DNA of 64,000 bases from Mesorhizobium sp. YC-39 (GCF_025753795.1 NZ_JAOWPS010000001.1:1054001-1118000); one strand, 5' to 3'; positions 40,663-49,825 are shown, numbered from the stretch's first letter. Notes: generated by a model from the sequence alone, not told the origin. A program made the numbers and translations.

Positions 40663-41310
40663 TCAGCAGTCGCCGCAGGGGATCGTCGGGCTCCTGCGGG
40701 CCCTGAGAAAATAAGTTTCGCCCATTGGTATTTTGGCGAAGACAGAACTAAACCCTAGCCGATTTGCGTTGTCCGCCGTCCAGGTGATGATCGGCTCGTA
40801 TACGAGATTGCTCTCAACGCGAATGAGAAAGGTATCCCTGATCTCGAGCGTCGGTGGAACCGTCGTGATGGAGTCCTTCGCTGCGTCGGCGCTGAAGGCG
40901 CCATCGACCATCTTGCGCGACCAGACGACCTGCACCTTCGGGGGCGTTTCGTTGGTCACCTTTATTGCGGTGATGACGATTTTCGGGGTCGAACGGTTGT
41001 AGGGCTGAAGGGTGGAGTTGCCGATCTGCATGATCGCATCGAGATCGGCGGTCTTGACGGACTGCTGCTGGGTGACGAGATCGGCCACCATGCTGCCGAT
41101 GCGGCTGACCTTTTTGCTGGTCTCGATGGCCTGCGATGCTTCCATGGTCACGAAATACATGATCAGCAGGATAGGCACGATCAAGGCAAACTCGATGGCC
41201 GCGACGCCGCGCCGATCGCGGCAGAACCGGTTTGCTCTCCAATAGATCCCGGCGATTCCCATAGGTGCCCCCGCACGAACCATGCCCCTGTCCTCTTCCC
41301 ACTTACGCAA
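40663..41310 (-). CDS. TadE/TadG-family pseudopilin
   Basis: 215-aa minor pilin-like protein of the Tad system. A basic N-terminal segment ending FCRDRRGVAAIEFALIVPIL carries the TadE signature (Gly before a hydrophobic helix, Glu at +5 position). It is followed by one membrane helix and a ~150-residue extracytoplasmic part. The C-terminus ends ...PCGDC, a cysteine pair that could form a disulphide. Start ATG 41310; MVRAGAPMG (41283) is possible. Ten bases downstream of the second TadE-like gene, on the same strand. Confidence 0.85.
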   Translation of the reverse strand: MRKWEEDRGMVRAGAPMGIAGIYWRANRFCRDRRGVAAIEFALIVPILLIMYFVTMEASQAIETSKKVSRIGSMVADLVTQQQSVKTADLDAIMQIGNSTLQPYNRSTPKIVITAIKVTNETPPKVQVVWSRKMVDGAFSADAAKDSITTVPPTLEIRDTFLIRVESNLVYEPIITWTADNANRLGFSSVFAKIPMGETYFLRARRSPTIPCGDC

Positions 41311-41320
41311 CGATAGAGCT

Positions 41321-41878
41321 TCAGTTGTCGAACGGCTCGTTCTGCCAGGTGACCGACGCGAAATGCAGCGTGTTGCCGTCTTTCAGATTGGCCATCGACT
41401 TCGCCATGAAGTCGGTCATGACAGGCCATTTGTAGAAAACCCGCAGCATGTTCCTTGATTCAGCCAGGCCCGGGGATACCGTAAAAGTCACTGGATCCGT
41501 GCCCGTCAGCACGATGTCGCGGTCCTGGATCTTGAAGCCCGCCTTGGCCGCATCGGCGAAGGTCGGGTATTCACGCAGATCCACCAGCAATCCGGGGCAG
41601 TCCTTGGCGACCATGATCTCCAATTTGGTGCAGATCATATCCCGCAGCTTGGTCCCGGACACATCGGCCGGCCTTAGCTTGCCAGTACGCAGTTGGCGCG
41701 CGACATCGTCGGTGATGTTGGCCATCACTTCCTGCCCGGCAAATGAAATGCAGCTCTCCAGGATGGCGAAGACGAGAAGGGCGAACGGAATGGCAAGCAT
41801 CGCGAATTCCAGCGCCGTGCTGCCGCGCCGGTCGCGAACGAAGCGCCCGAAAAAGCCTGCTCGTCCTGCTTTGCCCAT
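41321..41878 (-). CDS. TadE-like pseudopilin
   Basis: 185-aa TadE-family protein: RDRRGSTALEFAMLAIPFALLVFAILE is the prepilin-like processing site and helix. The extracytoplasmic domain has Cys residues (DMICTKLEIMVAKDCPG). Start ATG 41878 with AGGAACAG upstream; the frame is open 14 codons further. Pairs with the TadE/TadG-like gene immediately downstream. TadE and TadF/TadG pseudopilins are processed by the TadV/CpaA peptidase (43165-43683) and are needed for Flp pilus assembly. Confidence 0.87.
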   Translation of the reverse strand: MGKAGRAGFFGRFVRDRRGSTALEFAMLAIPFALLVFAILESCISFAGQEVMANITDDVARQLRTGKLRPADVSGTKLRDMICTKLEIMVAKDCPGLLVDLREYPTFADAAKAGFKIQDRDIVLTGTDPVTFTVSPGLAESRNMLRVFYKWPVMTDFMAKSMANLKDGNTLHFASVTWQNEPFDN

Positions 41879-42037
41879 ACTCTGTTCCTGCCGATCCTGA
41901 CGCGGTGTCGGAAGGATCATTAGCGGAAATCCATTGAGGTCCAGTTTGGATGGCCGATAAATTCTTCGGAAAGATTTTAACCGGCCGATAACCGAAGCGA
42001 TATTTCAGCGAAATGGAGAAGAGAACGGTCCGCTCGC

Positions 42038-42460
42038 CTACCGACTGGCGTTCATCTCGGCTTCGGAGGTCTTCTCCGCTTCGCTCTTGTACGAGCTTTC
42101 GCAATAGGGCGCGCAGGACATGGTCTGCACCTCGGCGCGTCGATAGATGCGTACCGACGCCGCGGCCTGCCGCACGACGGTGATCTGTTCGTCGACGATC
42201 GGGCTGCCGTCCTGATCGAGGACGACGAGGTTGGTGACGCCGAAGCCCTTGCCCGTCAGCACGATCGTCGATGCATCCTGTACGGAGGCGTCGGCGATCG
42301 CCGGATTGCCGACCACGACCGTGTCCGCGGGGCGCGACAATTTGACGATCTTTGCCTGGTTCATCGTGACCTCGATGCCGGCGCCGGCCTTGGCCGGCAC
42401 GACAAAGGCCGCGGCGGCCAGAAACACGGCAATCGAAAATGACGATCTCGGCCCGGTCAT
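42038..42460 (-). CDS. Pilus assembly protein with secretin N-terminal (pil_N) domain
   Basis: 140-aa exported protein: signal peptide AVFLAAAAFVVPAKAGA, then a BON-like/pil_N domain (ITVNQAKIVKLSRP-type strand, then VVVGNPAIADASVQDAS and GKGFGVTNLVVLDQDG) that matches the N-terminal domain of the CpaC secretin. There is no secretin channel domain. The C-terminus has the close Cys pair CAPYC. Start ATG 42460. Likely an accessory periplasmic part that contacts CpaC; it is upstream of the TadE-like genes in the same direction. Confidence 0.8.
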   Translation of the reverse strand: MTGPRSSFSIAVFLAAAAFVVPAKAGAGIEVTMNQAKIVKLSRPADTVVVGNPAIADASVQDASTIVLTGKGFGVTNLVVLDQDGSPIVDEQITVVRQAAASVRIYRRAEVQTMSCAPYCESSYKSEAEKTSEAEMNASR

Positions 42461-42815
42461 TGAAGCGCTCCACGGCGGCGTACTGTTCAACGGAATATGA
42501 ATGAGATTGGTGAACCAACGGTTAAGCGGATGGAGACCGTGGAAAGTGCTGGGCAAGGGCATTGGGATCACCTGGCGCGGCCCGCCCCTTTATCAAATCC
42601 CCAAATCAAGCCTTTCAAGGCCCCGGACCTGCGTCCCAGGTTCCTGGCTGTCACTTAGTTTACGGTTAACCACACAATGTCCTTGAAGCGGGAAAGGAAT
42701 CGGTAAGGCTGTTTATTAAGCCGATTGAAAGAGCTTCTCCATAGATTGGCAGCATCCGATCAGCCGTTAAGAGAAGTTGACGGAGTTGCTGTAACACTCG
42801 GAGTAGGAGTTCTCG
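42461..42815 (+). promoter_or_regulatory. Divergent promoter region of flp pilin, with CtrA-like site
   Basis: 355 bp between the pil_N gene and flp without coding sequence. TTAG-N7-TTAAC at 42655-42670 is one base from the CtrA consensus TTAA-N7-TTAAC, and CtrA controls pilA in Caulobacter. The region also has an overlapping GGTTAACC palindrome (42664-42671). AGGAG at 42805-42809 is the flp ribosome-binding site. Confidence 0.5.
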
Positions 42816-42995
42816 ATGTCTAACCTCATTGCACGTTTTGTGAAGGACGAATCCGGCGCGACCGCTATCGAATACGGTCTGATCGCCGCTCTGATCGCGC
42901 TCGCCATCATGGTCGGCGCCGGCCAGCTGGGCACCGCGCTGAACGGCAAGTTCACCACGATCGCCAGCTCGGTCAACACCGGTACTGCCCCGTAA
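42816..42995 (+). CDS. flp: Flp/Fap-type pilin subunit
   Basis: 59-residue major pilin of the Tad pilus: MSNLIARFVKDESGATAIEY leader with the class IVb cleavage Gly (ESG-ATAIEYGLIAALIALAIMVG) and the conserved Glu and Tyr at mature positions +5 and +6. A short polar tail follows, ending NTGTAP. Preceded by AGGAG seven bases before ATG, and followed by a strong terminator, so it is expressed as a separate abundant transcript, as usual for pilin. Confidence 0.95.
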   Translation: MSNLIARFVKDESGATAIEYGLIAALIALAIMVGAGQLGTALNGKFTTIASSVNTGTAP

Positions 42996-43020
42996 TAACG
43001 ACGTCTCGTCGTTTTTGAGC

Positions 43021-43048
43021 AAGGGCCGCCTCATTGGCGGCCCTTTTT
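43021..43048 (+). terminator. Intrinsic terminator of flp
   Basis: Arms AGGGCCGCC (43022-43030) and GGCGGCCCT (43036-43044), 5-nt loop, followed by five T. It separates the pilin from cpaA. Confidence 0.9.
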
Positions 43049-43164
43049 CGTCGTGCCGGCCAATTTTGAGTTGCGGGCCTCATCAATCGTTAATCCAACA
43101 TGCCTAGGCTGGGGCCAGTTACAGCTTGCCCTCAGAGACAGTCTGACCCACAGGCGCCACGCCG

Positions 43165-43683
43165 ATGCTTGAAGCCCTGATCTTCGTTGTCTTTCCGTTC
43201 TGCATGCTTTTTGCCGCGATTTCCGACATGCTGTCGATGACGATCGCCAATCGCGTGCCGGTGCTGCTTGTGGCGGTCTTCGCCCTGGTTGCGCCATTGA
43301 CGGGTATGGATTGGGCGACCTATGGCTGGCATTTTGCCGCCGGCGGCCTCGTTCTCGCCGTGACGTTCGGTCTGTTTGCGCTTGGCGGCATGGGAGGCGG
43401 CGATGCCAAATTGCTGGCCGCCACCGCCATTTGGATGGGGCTGAACGTCCATCTCGTCGAATATCTCGTGGCCTCGACATTCATCGGCGGCCTGCTGACG
43501 CTTGCCATTCTCGTCTATCGGAAATCGCCACTCGCAGCCATCACGAGTCGAAATCCGTTCTTGCGCCACTTCGCTGACGAGACATCAGGCGTTCCCTATG
43601 GCATCGCACTTGGCATTGGTGGGCTGCTCACCTATCCGGCTTCGCCGTTGATGGTATGGGCGCTCGCAAGGCTGGCGGCCTAG
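43165..43683 (+). CDS. cpaA: Prepilin peptidase CpaA/TadV
   Basis: A24-family aspartic peptidase that removes the leader from Flp and TadE-like prepilins. 172 aa with about six membrane segments. The two catalytic Asp are in FAAISDMLSM (near the N-terminus) and in the GxGD motif GMGGGDAKLLAA. It lacks the N-methylation domain of classical PilD, as expected for this group. Own terminators on both sides imply a monocistronic unit. Confidence 0.92.
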   Translation: MLEALIFVVFPFCMLFAAISDMLSMTIANRVPVLLVAVFALVAPLTGMDWATYGWHFAAGGLVLAVTFGLFALGGMGGGDAKLLAATAIWMGLNVHLVEYLVASTFIGGLLTLAILVYRKSPLAAITSRNPFLRHFADETSGVPYGIALGIGGLLTYPASPLMVWALARLAA

Positions 43684-43707
43684 CTTCTTTTCCGGGGCGT
43701 TCGCATG

Positions 43708-43729
43708 AGGCGGCCTGGCCGCCTTTTTT
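43708..43729 (+). terminator. Intrinsic terminator of cpaA
   Basis: Arms AGGCGGC (43708-43714) and GCCGCCT (43718-43724), 3-nt loop, run of six T (43724-43729). Confidence 0.85.
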
Positions 43730-43754
43730 GTGTCCCAGGCCGGATCGCTCAAAT

Positions 43755-43770
43755 TTATGTAAACCTTAAA
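43755..43770 (+). promoter_or_regulatory. Weak CtrA-like site upstream of cpaB
   Basis: TTAT-N7-TTAAA, two mismatches to TTAA-N7-TTAAC, in an AT-rich stretch (43750-43800) that precedes the cpaBCDEF-tadBC operon by ~100 bp. Supported only by the better match at the flp promoter. Confidence 0.25.
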
Positions 43771-43869
43771 TTAATCACGATCGTAAGCATTACATTAACC
43801 TTGTTTTGACGATTGCCGCTGCAATGTCCGGCTTGGCTACGTGGTTTGCCAAGGGCGAGGTTCGGACAG

Positions 43870-44682
43870 ATGCCAGCATCCCGACTGATTATTCTAGGCG
43901 TGGCGGTGGCTGCGGCGGGTGGCGCAGGATATGTTGCGAAAAACATGGTGGCGCCGCCGCTGCCACAAATCGTCGAGTCCCCCCAGGCGCCGGCGATCGC
44001 GCTGCAGGACGTCCTTGTCCTATCCGGCGACGTTTCGATGGGGAACCAGCTTGAAAACAACATCAGTTGGGAGTCCTGGCCGGCTAACGGCATCAACGCG
44101 AATTTCATCACCCGCGCCGCCGAGCCCGAAGCGCTGGAGAAGCTGAAAGGCGCTGTCGCTCGCGTGGCGATGTATGCTGGTGAGCCGCTGCGGCGCTCGA
44201 AGCTGGTCGGCGAGGGACAAAGCTTCATGTCGTCGATCCTGCCCTCCGGCATGCGGGCGGTCGCGACAACCATATCGGCCGACACTTCGGCTGGCGGCTT
44301 CATTCTTCCCAACGACTTCGTCGACGTCATCATGACCCGCAGATCCGAGGCCGCCAATGGCGCGCCCGCTGGCTTCACGACCGAAACCATCCTCAAGAAC
44401 ATCCGCGTCCTGGCGATCGACCAGACCATCCAGGAAGACGAGGAAGGCAAGAAGACCAGGGTCGGCCAGACCGCCACGCTGGAACTGACGCCGCAACAGG
44501 CTGAAATCATCACCGTCGCCCAGCAGATGGCGGATCGCCTGACCTTGGCGCTGCGGTCGATCACCGACACCCAGGAGAAGAATCTGGGCGAGGCCGATTA
44601 TCTTGTTTCCGGCAATGGGCGGCGCGGGACGGTGCGATTGATCAAGTCGGGCGAAGTTTCCGAAGTGGGGACAAGGAAATGA
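43870..44682 (+). CDS. cpaB: Flp pilus assembly protein CpaB/RcpC
   Basis: 270-aa membrane-anchored periplasmic protein with an N-terminal helix (SRLIILGVAVAAAGGAGYVA) and a SAF domain (~40-110, then the RcpC/CpaB C-terminal part with DFVDVIMTRRSE). It supports secretin function. Start ATG 43870 (MPASRLI) with a GAGG box upstream; an upstream ATG at 43813 in frame adds 19 unlikely residues. Overlaps cpaC by 4 bp (ATGA). First gene of the cpaBCDEF-tadBC operon. Confidence 0.9.
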   Translation: MPASRLIILGVAVAAAGGAGYVAKNMVAPPLPQIVESPQAPAIALQDVLVLSGDVSMGNQLENNISWESWPANGINANFITRAAEPEALEKLKGAVARVAMYAGEPLRRSKLVGEGQSFMSSILPSGMRAVATTISADTSAGGFILPNDFVDVIMTRRSEAANGAPAGFTTETILKNIRVLAIDQTIQEDEEGKKTRVGQTATLELTPQQAEIITVAQQMADRLTLALRSITDTQEKNLGEADYLVSGNGRRGTVRLIKSGEVSEVGTRK

Positions 44683-46217
44683 GGCTAAACGGCAAACTAC
44701 CGGTCACCCTGGCTGCGGCAATCGGCCTTCTCCTTGCAACGAATACGCATGGCCTCGTCGAGGCGAATGCGGCGGGCAGGAATGCCGATGTGACGGCTTC
44801 GACAGCCACCCAGCGCGTCAAGCTCGGATTGAACAAATCGGTGGTCATCGACCTGCCGAGCGACGCCTATGACATTCTCGTCGCCAACCCGACGGTTGCC
44901 GATGCGGTGACCCGCACCGCCAGGCGCATCTATCTGTTCGGCAAGCAGGTTGGCGAGACAAACATCTTCGTCTTCGGCCCCAATGGCGAACAGATCGCCA
45001 GCCTGGATCTGGCGGTTGAGCGCGACGTCGCCGGGCTCGAGGATTATATCCAGCGCTTCATCCCGACGTCGCAGATCAAGGTCGAGTTGCTGAACGACAA
45101 CGTCGTCCTGACCGGTACCGTTGACACCCCCCTGGATGCCAAGCGCGCGCAAGACTTGGCGGAGATCTTCGTCTCCGGCGGCGAGGCGACCACGGGCCAA
45201 TATTCGCAGACCGCGGCCGGCGGTTCGGCCGAGTCTGGCGTCGCCATCGACAATCCTGACGCCGAGCGTCGCGTCAGCAAGATCGTCAACCTCTTGCAGA
45301 TCATCGGCGACGATCAGGTGACGCTGAAGGTGACGGTTGCGGAAGTCAGCCGCGCGGTGATGAAGCAGCTCGGCGTCAACATGATCGGCCAAGGCAGCTT
45401 GAATGGCATCAGCTACGGCGCGCTGAGTTCGCCCAATTACGGATTGGGCAAGCCAATTTCGGCGAATTCAGTCTTGAGCCTGGGCGACGGGCTGGGAAAT
45501 GGACTCCAAACCTATATCAACGCGATGGAACAAAGCGGCGTCATGAAGACGCTTGCCGAACCGACGCTGACGGCAGTTTCGGGTGAAAAAGCGACATTCA
45601 AGGTCGGCGGCGAATTCAATCTTATCACGGCCCGAACGAACAACGTTTCCAACGACAACCAGACGGGCCAGGTTACCTACACCAACGAAAAGCTCGAATA
45701 TGGAATTGGGCTTGAGTTCCAGCCCGTGGTGCTCTCAGCGGGCCGCATCAGCCTCAAGGTGAGGACGTCGGTTTCAGAACCCACGTCGGAGGGCTCCACA
45801 ACCCTCGAAGGGCGCGACGCGTTGCCCGGTCTCACTTTGATGTCAATCCGCAAACGCCTCGCGGACACCACGGTTGAACTGCCTTCCGGCGGTTCGATGA
45901 TGATCGCCGGTCTCGTTCGTGATGACGTTCGTCAGGGGGTATCGGGGTTGCCTGGCCTGACCAAGATACCGGTCCTCGGCACGCTATTCCGCAGCAGGGA
46001 CTTTGTCCGCAACGAGAGCGAGCTCGTCATCATCATCACTCCCTATCTGGTGAAGCCGGTGGCGCGCAACGATCTCGCCAAGCCGGACGACAATTTCAAC
46101 GCCGCCAGCGATGGCGCCGCCATGTTCCTTGGCCGCGTCAATCGCGTCTACGGCACCATGCAGACCGACAGGCCCAATGGCCGTTATCACGGCGTTGTCG
46201 GCTTCATCTACAAGTAA
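44679..46217 (+). CDS. cpaC: Type II/III secretin CpaC/RcpA
   Basis: Outer-membrane secretin channel for the Flp pilus, 512 aa. Signal peptide at the N-terminus (VTLAAAIGLLLATNTHGLVEA), pil_N domain (~45-115, LVANPTVADAVTRTARRIY), BON-like domain, then the C-terminal secretin domain with the conserved VPVLGTLFRS-type motif (IPVLGTLFRSRDF) and ELVIIITPYLVKP. Start overlaps the cpaB stop. The pil_N domain resembles the standalone protein at 42038-42460. Confidence 0.94.
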   Translation: MRLNGKLPVTLAAAIGLLLATNTHGLVEANAAGRNADVTASTATQRVKLGLNKSVVIDLPSDAYDILVANPTVADAVTRTARRIYLFGKQVGETNIFVFGPNGEQIASLDLAVERDVAGLEDYIQRFIPTSQIKVELLNDNVVLTGTVDTPLDAKRAQDLAEIFVSGGEATTGQYSQTAAGGSAESGVAIDNPDAERRVSKIVNLLQIIGDDQVTLKVTVAEVSRAVMKQLGVNMIGQGSLNGISYGALSSPNYGLGKPISANSVLSLGDGLGNGLQTYINAMEQSGVMKTLAEPTLTAVSGEKATFKVGGEFNLITARTNNVSNDNQTGQVTYTNEKLEYGIGLEFQPVVLSAGRISLKVRTSVSEPTSEGSTTLEGRDALPGLTLMSIRKRLADTTVELPSGGSMMIAGLVRDDVRQGVSGLPGLTKIPVLGTLFRSRDFVRNESELVIIITPYLVKPVARNDLAKPDDNFNAASDGAAMFLGRVNRVYGTMQTDRPNGRYHGVVGFIYK

Positions 46218-46231
46218 GCGGGGAAGCGGAC

Positions 46232-46972
46232 ATGTCTCAGTCAGCATCGAAGGCAAGGACGATCACCGCGGCGGTGTGGTCCGGCCATTTGCGAATCTAT
46301 CGGCCAGCCATCCCGGTCCTGGCGGTCGCGTTCGCGGCATTGCTGGCCGGCTGCGCCGACCTCAGGCGCGACAGCGTCACGGTAGGCGCCATTCCGGACG
46401 ATTATCGCACCAACCATCCGATCGTGATCGCGGAGAAGAACGAGAAGATCGACCTTCCGGTCGGCGCCGGCGATCGCGGCATGACGCGCTCGCAACGCGA
46501 CACGCTGCTGGGCTTCCTCGACGGTTACGACAAGAGTGCCGCTCCCACCCTGACCATCGCGATCCCGAGTGGCTCGGCCAACGAGATCGCCGCGACCGCG
46601 GCCGGCCGCGATTTCGCCAGGCTTGCCATTGCCAGTGGCATCAGCCGCAGCCGGATCGTCGTGACCACCTACCAGTCGGTTTCGCCCGAAGCGTCCGCGC
46701 CGATCCGCGTCGCCTATGTCTCGGTGAGGGCCCAGACCGACAAATGCGGACGCTGGCCCGAGGACCTGCTGGAGACGTCGGAAAACAAGCACTATGCCGA
46801 TTTCGGCTGCTCGTATCAGAACAACCTTGCCGCCCAGATGGCCAATCCGGCCGATCTGATCGGGCCGCGCAAGCAGACGCCCATCGATGCCGAGAGGCGC
46901 GGGGTCGTCATTGATGGATATCGAAACGCCCCATTCTATACGCCGGTTCCGGAAACAGAAGTCGACTACTGA
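46232..46972 (+). CDS. cpaD: Pilus assembly lipoprotein CpaD
   Basis: 246-aa outer-membrane lipoprotein with a long N-terminal lead and a lipobox (FAALLAGC, Cys ~43). The CpaD domain follows (DDYRTNHPIVIAEKNEKIDLPVG and YQNNLAAQMANPADLIGPR). Thought to pilot or stabilise the CpaC secretin. 14 bp after cpaC. Ends ...PETEVDY. Confidence 0.92.
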   Translation: MSQSASKARTITAAVWSGHLRIYRPAIPVLAVAFAALLAGCADLRRDSVTVGAIPDDYRTNHPIVIAEKNEKIDLPVGAGDRGMTRSQRDTLLGFLDGYDKSAAPTLTIAIPSGSANEIAATAAGRDFARLAIASGISRSRIVVTTYQSVSPEASAPIRVAYVSVRAQTDKCGRWPEDLLETSENKHYADFGCSYQNNLAAQMANPADLIGPRKQTPIDAERRGVVIDGYRNAPFYTPVPETEVDY

Positions 46973-46997
46973 CCGATCGCGGGTTGGAGCAGCGGAC

Positions 46998-48281
46998 ATG
47001 AGCAATCTCGCCTACGAAGCCTCTTTGGATAGCGGCGAAGCCTCGCAACAGGATATCGCCGCGATGCAGGCCTTGCGGCCGATCCCGCGCATCTCGATCC
47101 AGGCATTTTGCGAGACCGATGGCGTTGCCAATCCGGTCGAGCGCGCCGGCGAGGACCGCCGTATGGCCAAGGCCCATCTGAAGGTCCATATGGGGGGCAT
47201 CCCCACCGCCATCGAATTCTACCAATCGGCGCCGACGCCGAACCTGATCCTGCTGGAATCACGCAGCGAGCCGAAGCAGCTGCTGGAACAACTCACGCAG
47301 CTCTCCGAATATTGCGATCCAACCTCGAAGGTCGTCGTCATCGGTCACTACAACGATGTCGGCCTCTACCGCGAGCTCATCCGTTCCGGTATTTCGGAAT
47401 ATGTCATTGCGCCGGTGTCGATGGCCGATATCGTCAGCGTGATATCGTCGATCTTCGTCGATCCGGAAGCCGAGCCGATCGGCCGTTCGATTGCTTTCAT
47501 CGGCGCCAAGGGCGGCGTCGGCTCCTCGACCATCGCCCACAATGTAGCCTGGGCGATGTCGTCCCTGTTCAAGTCGGAAGTGGTCGTTGCCGATCTCGAC
47601 CTGGCTTTCGGAACGGCCAACATCAATTTCGATCAGGATCCGGCTCAAGGCATTGCCGAGGCCGTCTTTTCACCGGAACGTATCGACGAGGTCTATCTCG
47701 ATCGGCTGCTTGCCCAGTGCGCCGAACACCTGTCGCTGCTTGCAGCGCCTTCAACGCTCGACCGGGTCTACGATTTCGATCCCGACGCCTTCACGCAGCT
47801 TATCGATACCGCCCAGCGCAGCGTGCCGCTTCTGGTGCTCGATGTTCCGCATGTCTGGACAGGCTGGACCAAGAACACGCTGACCAAGGCCGACGAGATC
47901 GTCATCACGGCGACGCCGGAGCTGGCCAATCTGCGCAACACCAAGAATCTCGTCGACATGCTCAAAAGGCTTCGACCGAACGATCCGCCGCCGAAGCTGA
48001 TCATCAATCAGGCCGGCGTGCCGAAGCGTCCGGAGATCGCGTCATCCGACTTCGCCGACTCGCTCGGCATCTCGCCGATGTCGGTTATTCCCTTCGAGCC
48101 GCTGCTGTTTGGAAACGCCGCCAACAACGGGCGCATGCTGGGCGAGATGGATGCCAAGAACCCGGTCGTTGCCATGGTCAACGAGATTGCGCATGTGCTG
48201 ACCGGGCGCAGTGAAATCAAGGTGAGAAAAAAAGCCGGCCTTGGCAATCTCCTTGGCAAGCTCTCGCGCAACAAAAAGTGA
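46998..48281 (+). CDS. cpaE: Pilus assembly ATPase CpaE/TadZ
   Basis: 427-aa MinD/ParA-family protein that localises the Tad machine. The N-terminal receiver-like domain (~60-160, without phosphoacceptor chemistry) is followed by an ATPase domain with a deviant Walker A (GAKGGVGSSTIAHNVAW) and ADLDLAFG, and LVLDVPHVW as Walker B region. Start ATG 46998 (MSNLAYEAS), 25 bp after cpaD; the frame is open upstream. In Caulobacter CpaE is polar and interacts with the pole organiser. Confidence 0.92.
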   Translation: MSNLAYEASLDSGEASQQDIAAMQALRPIPRISIQAFCETDGVANPVERAGEDRRMAKAHLKVHMGGIPTAIEFYQSAPTPNLILLESRSEPKQLLEQLTQLSEYCDPTSKVVVIGHYNDVGLYRELIRSGISEYVIAPVSMADIVSVISSIFVDPEAEPIGRSIAFIGAKGGVGSSTIAHNVAWAMSSLFKSEVVVADLDLAFGTANINFDQDPAQGIAEAVFSPERIDEVYLDRLLAQCAEHLSLLAAPSTLDRVYDFDPDAFTQLIDTAQRSVPLLVLDVPHVWTGWTKNTLTKADEIVITATPELANLRNTKNLVDMLKRLRPNDPPPKLIINQAGVPKRPEIASSDFADSLGISPMSVIPFEPLLFGNAANNGRMLGEMDAKNPVVAMVNEIAHVLTGRSEIKVRKKAGLGNLLGKLSRNKK

Positions 48282-48288
48282 TGCTTCC

Positions 48289-48304
48289 GTGGCGGAATTG
48301 GTAG
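48289..48304 (+). other. 16-nt tRNA-Leu-like 5' fragment in front of cpaF
   Basis: GTGGCGGAATTGGTAG is identical to the conserved acceptor-end/D-arm stretch of many bacterial tRNA-Leu genes. The following bases (TCGATC then the cpaF ATG) do not continue the tRNA. It is either a relic or chance; it does not encode a tRNA. Confidence 0.35.
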
Positions 48305-48310
48305 TCGATC

Positions 48311-49825
48311 ATGTTTGGTAAGAGAGGCAGTGACGACGGCAGCCGGTTCACGCCGGAATTCCGTCAGCCGGCACCTGCGCCGGCCGCCCCGGCACCGGCA
48401 AACGCCGTGGAAACGACGGTTCTTGCCAAGCCCGCGCCGCCGCCATCCGGCACGGTTGGCGCGCCTGCGCCGCCGCCCGCGCGCCGTGCGGTCGAGGCGC
48501 CGCCATTGGCGCCAGAGCCGAGAAAGGTCCAGCGCGAAAAGAGCGAAACCTACTACGACACCAAGAGCCAGGTCTTCTCGGCGCTCATCGACACGATCGA
48601 CCTGTCGCAACTCGCCAAGCTTGACCCCGAAAGCGCGCGCGAGGAAATCCGCGACATCGTCAACGACATCATCGCGATCAAGAATTTCGCGATGTCGATT
48701 TCCGAGCAGGAAGAGTTGCTCGAGGATATCTGCAACGACGTGCTGGGCTACGGCCCGCTGGAGCCATTGCTCGCCCGTGACGACATCGCCGATATCATGG
48801 TCAACGGCTCCAAGAACGTCTACATCGAGGTCAACGGCAAGGTCGAGCAGACCGGCATTCGTTTCCGCGACAACCAGCAGCTCCTCAACATCTGTCAGCG
48901 CATCGTCAGCCAGGTTGGCCGCCGTGTCGATGAATCGAGCCCGATCTGCGACGCCCGTCTTCCTGACGGCTCCCGCGTCAACGTCATCGCACCGCCGCTC
49001 GCCATCGACGGCACCGCGCTCACCATCCGCAAATTCAAGAAAGACAAGCTGACGCTCGATCAGCTGGTCAAGTTCGGCGCCATTTCGCCGCAAGGCGCCG
49101 AGATTCTCAAGATCATTGGCCGCGTCCGCTGCAACATCGTCATTTCGGGCGGTACCGGCTCCGGCAAGACGACGCTGCTCAATTGCCTGACCAACTATAT
49201 CGACCGCGAGGAGCGCGTCATCACCTGCGAGGATTCGGCCGAACTGCAACTGCAGCAGCCGCATGTCGTGCGTCTTGAAACCCGCCCGCCCAATCTCGAA
49301 GGCGAAGGTGAGGTGACCATGCGCGATCTGGTCAAGAACTGCCTGCGCATGCGGCCCGAGCGCATCATCGTCGGCGAAGTGCGTGGACCGGAAGTGTTCG
49401 ATCTTCTGCAGGCGATGAACACCGGCCATGACGGCTCGATGGGAACGATCCACTCGAACAGTCCGCGCGAATGCCTGAACCGCATAGAATCGATGATCGC
49501 GATGGGTGGCTACACGCTGCCGCAAAAAACCGTGCGCGAAATTGTGGTCGGTTCCATTGACGTGATCATACAGGCCGCTCGCCTGCGTGACGGATCGCGG
49601 CGCATCACCCACATCACCGAGGTGATCGGGATGGAAGGCGATGTCGTCATCACGCAGGACATTGTCCTCTACAATATCAAGGGCGAGGACGCGAACGGCA
49701 GACTGCTGGGCGAGCATGTGTCGACCGGCATCGGTCGCCCGCATTTCTGGGACCGTGCTCGCTATTATGGCGAGGAACAGCGTCTCGCCAATGCGCTCGA
49801 GGCGATGGAGAAACGCGCTGACTGA
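48311..49825 (+). CDS. cpaF: Pilus assembly ATPase CpaF/TadA
   Basis: 504-aa secretion-superfamily ATPase that powers Flp pilus extension (and probably retraction). The Pro/Ala-rich N-terminal tail (~residues 15-70) is followed by the conserved all-alpha/beta N domain, then Walker [13 protein letters not shown], the Asp box, Walker B ([19 protein letters not shown]) and His box ([15 protein letters not shown]). Start ATG 48311; the ribosome-binding site is weak (GGTAGTCG). Located between cpaE (29 bp upstream) and tadB (23 bp downstream). Confidence 0.96.
   Translation: MFGKRGSDDGSRFTPEFRQPAPAPAAPAPANAVETTVLAKPAPPPSGTVGAPAPPPARRAVEAPPLAPEPRKVQREKSETYYDTKSQVFSALIDTIDLSQLAKLDPESAREEIRDIVNDIIAIKNFAMSISEQEELLEDICNDVLGYGPLEPLLARDDIADIMVNGSKNVYIEVNGKVEQTGIRFRDNQQLLNICQRIVSQVGRRVDESSPICDARLPDGSRVNVIAPPLAIDGTALTIRKFKKDKLTLDQLVKFGAISPQGAEILKIIGRVRCNIVISGGTGSGKTTLLNCLTNYIDREERVITCEDSAELQLQQPHVVRLETRPPNLEGEGEVTMRDLVKNCLRMRPERIIVGEVRGPEVFDLLQAMNTGHDGSMGTIHSNSPRECLNRIESMIAMGGYTLPQKTVREIVVGSIDVIIQAARLRDGSRRITHITEVIGMEGDVVITQDIVLYNIKGEDANGRLLGEHVSTGIGRPHFWDRARYYGEEQRLANALEAMEKRAD

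Noticed and set aside
43755..43770. Strong CtrA site at cpaB
   Set aside because: Two mismatches to the consensus in an AT-rich region; listed only as a weak candidate.
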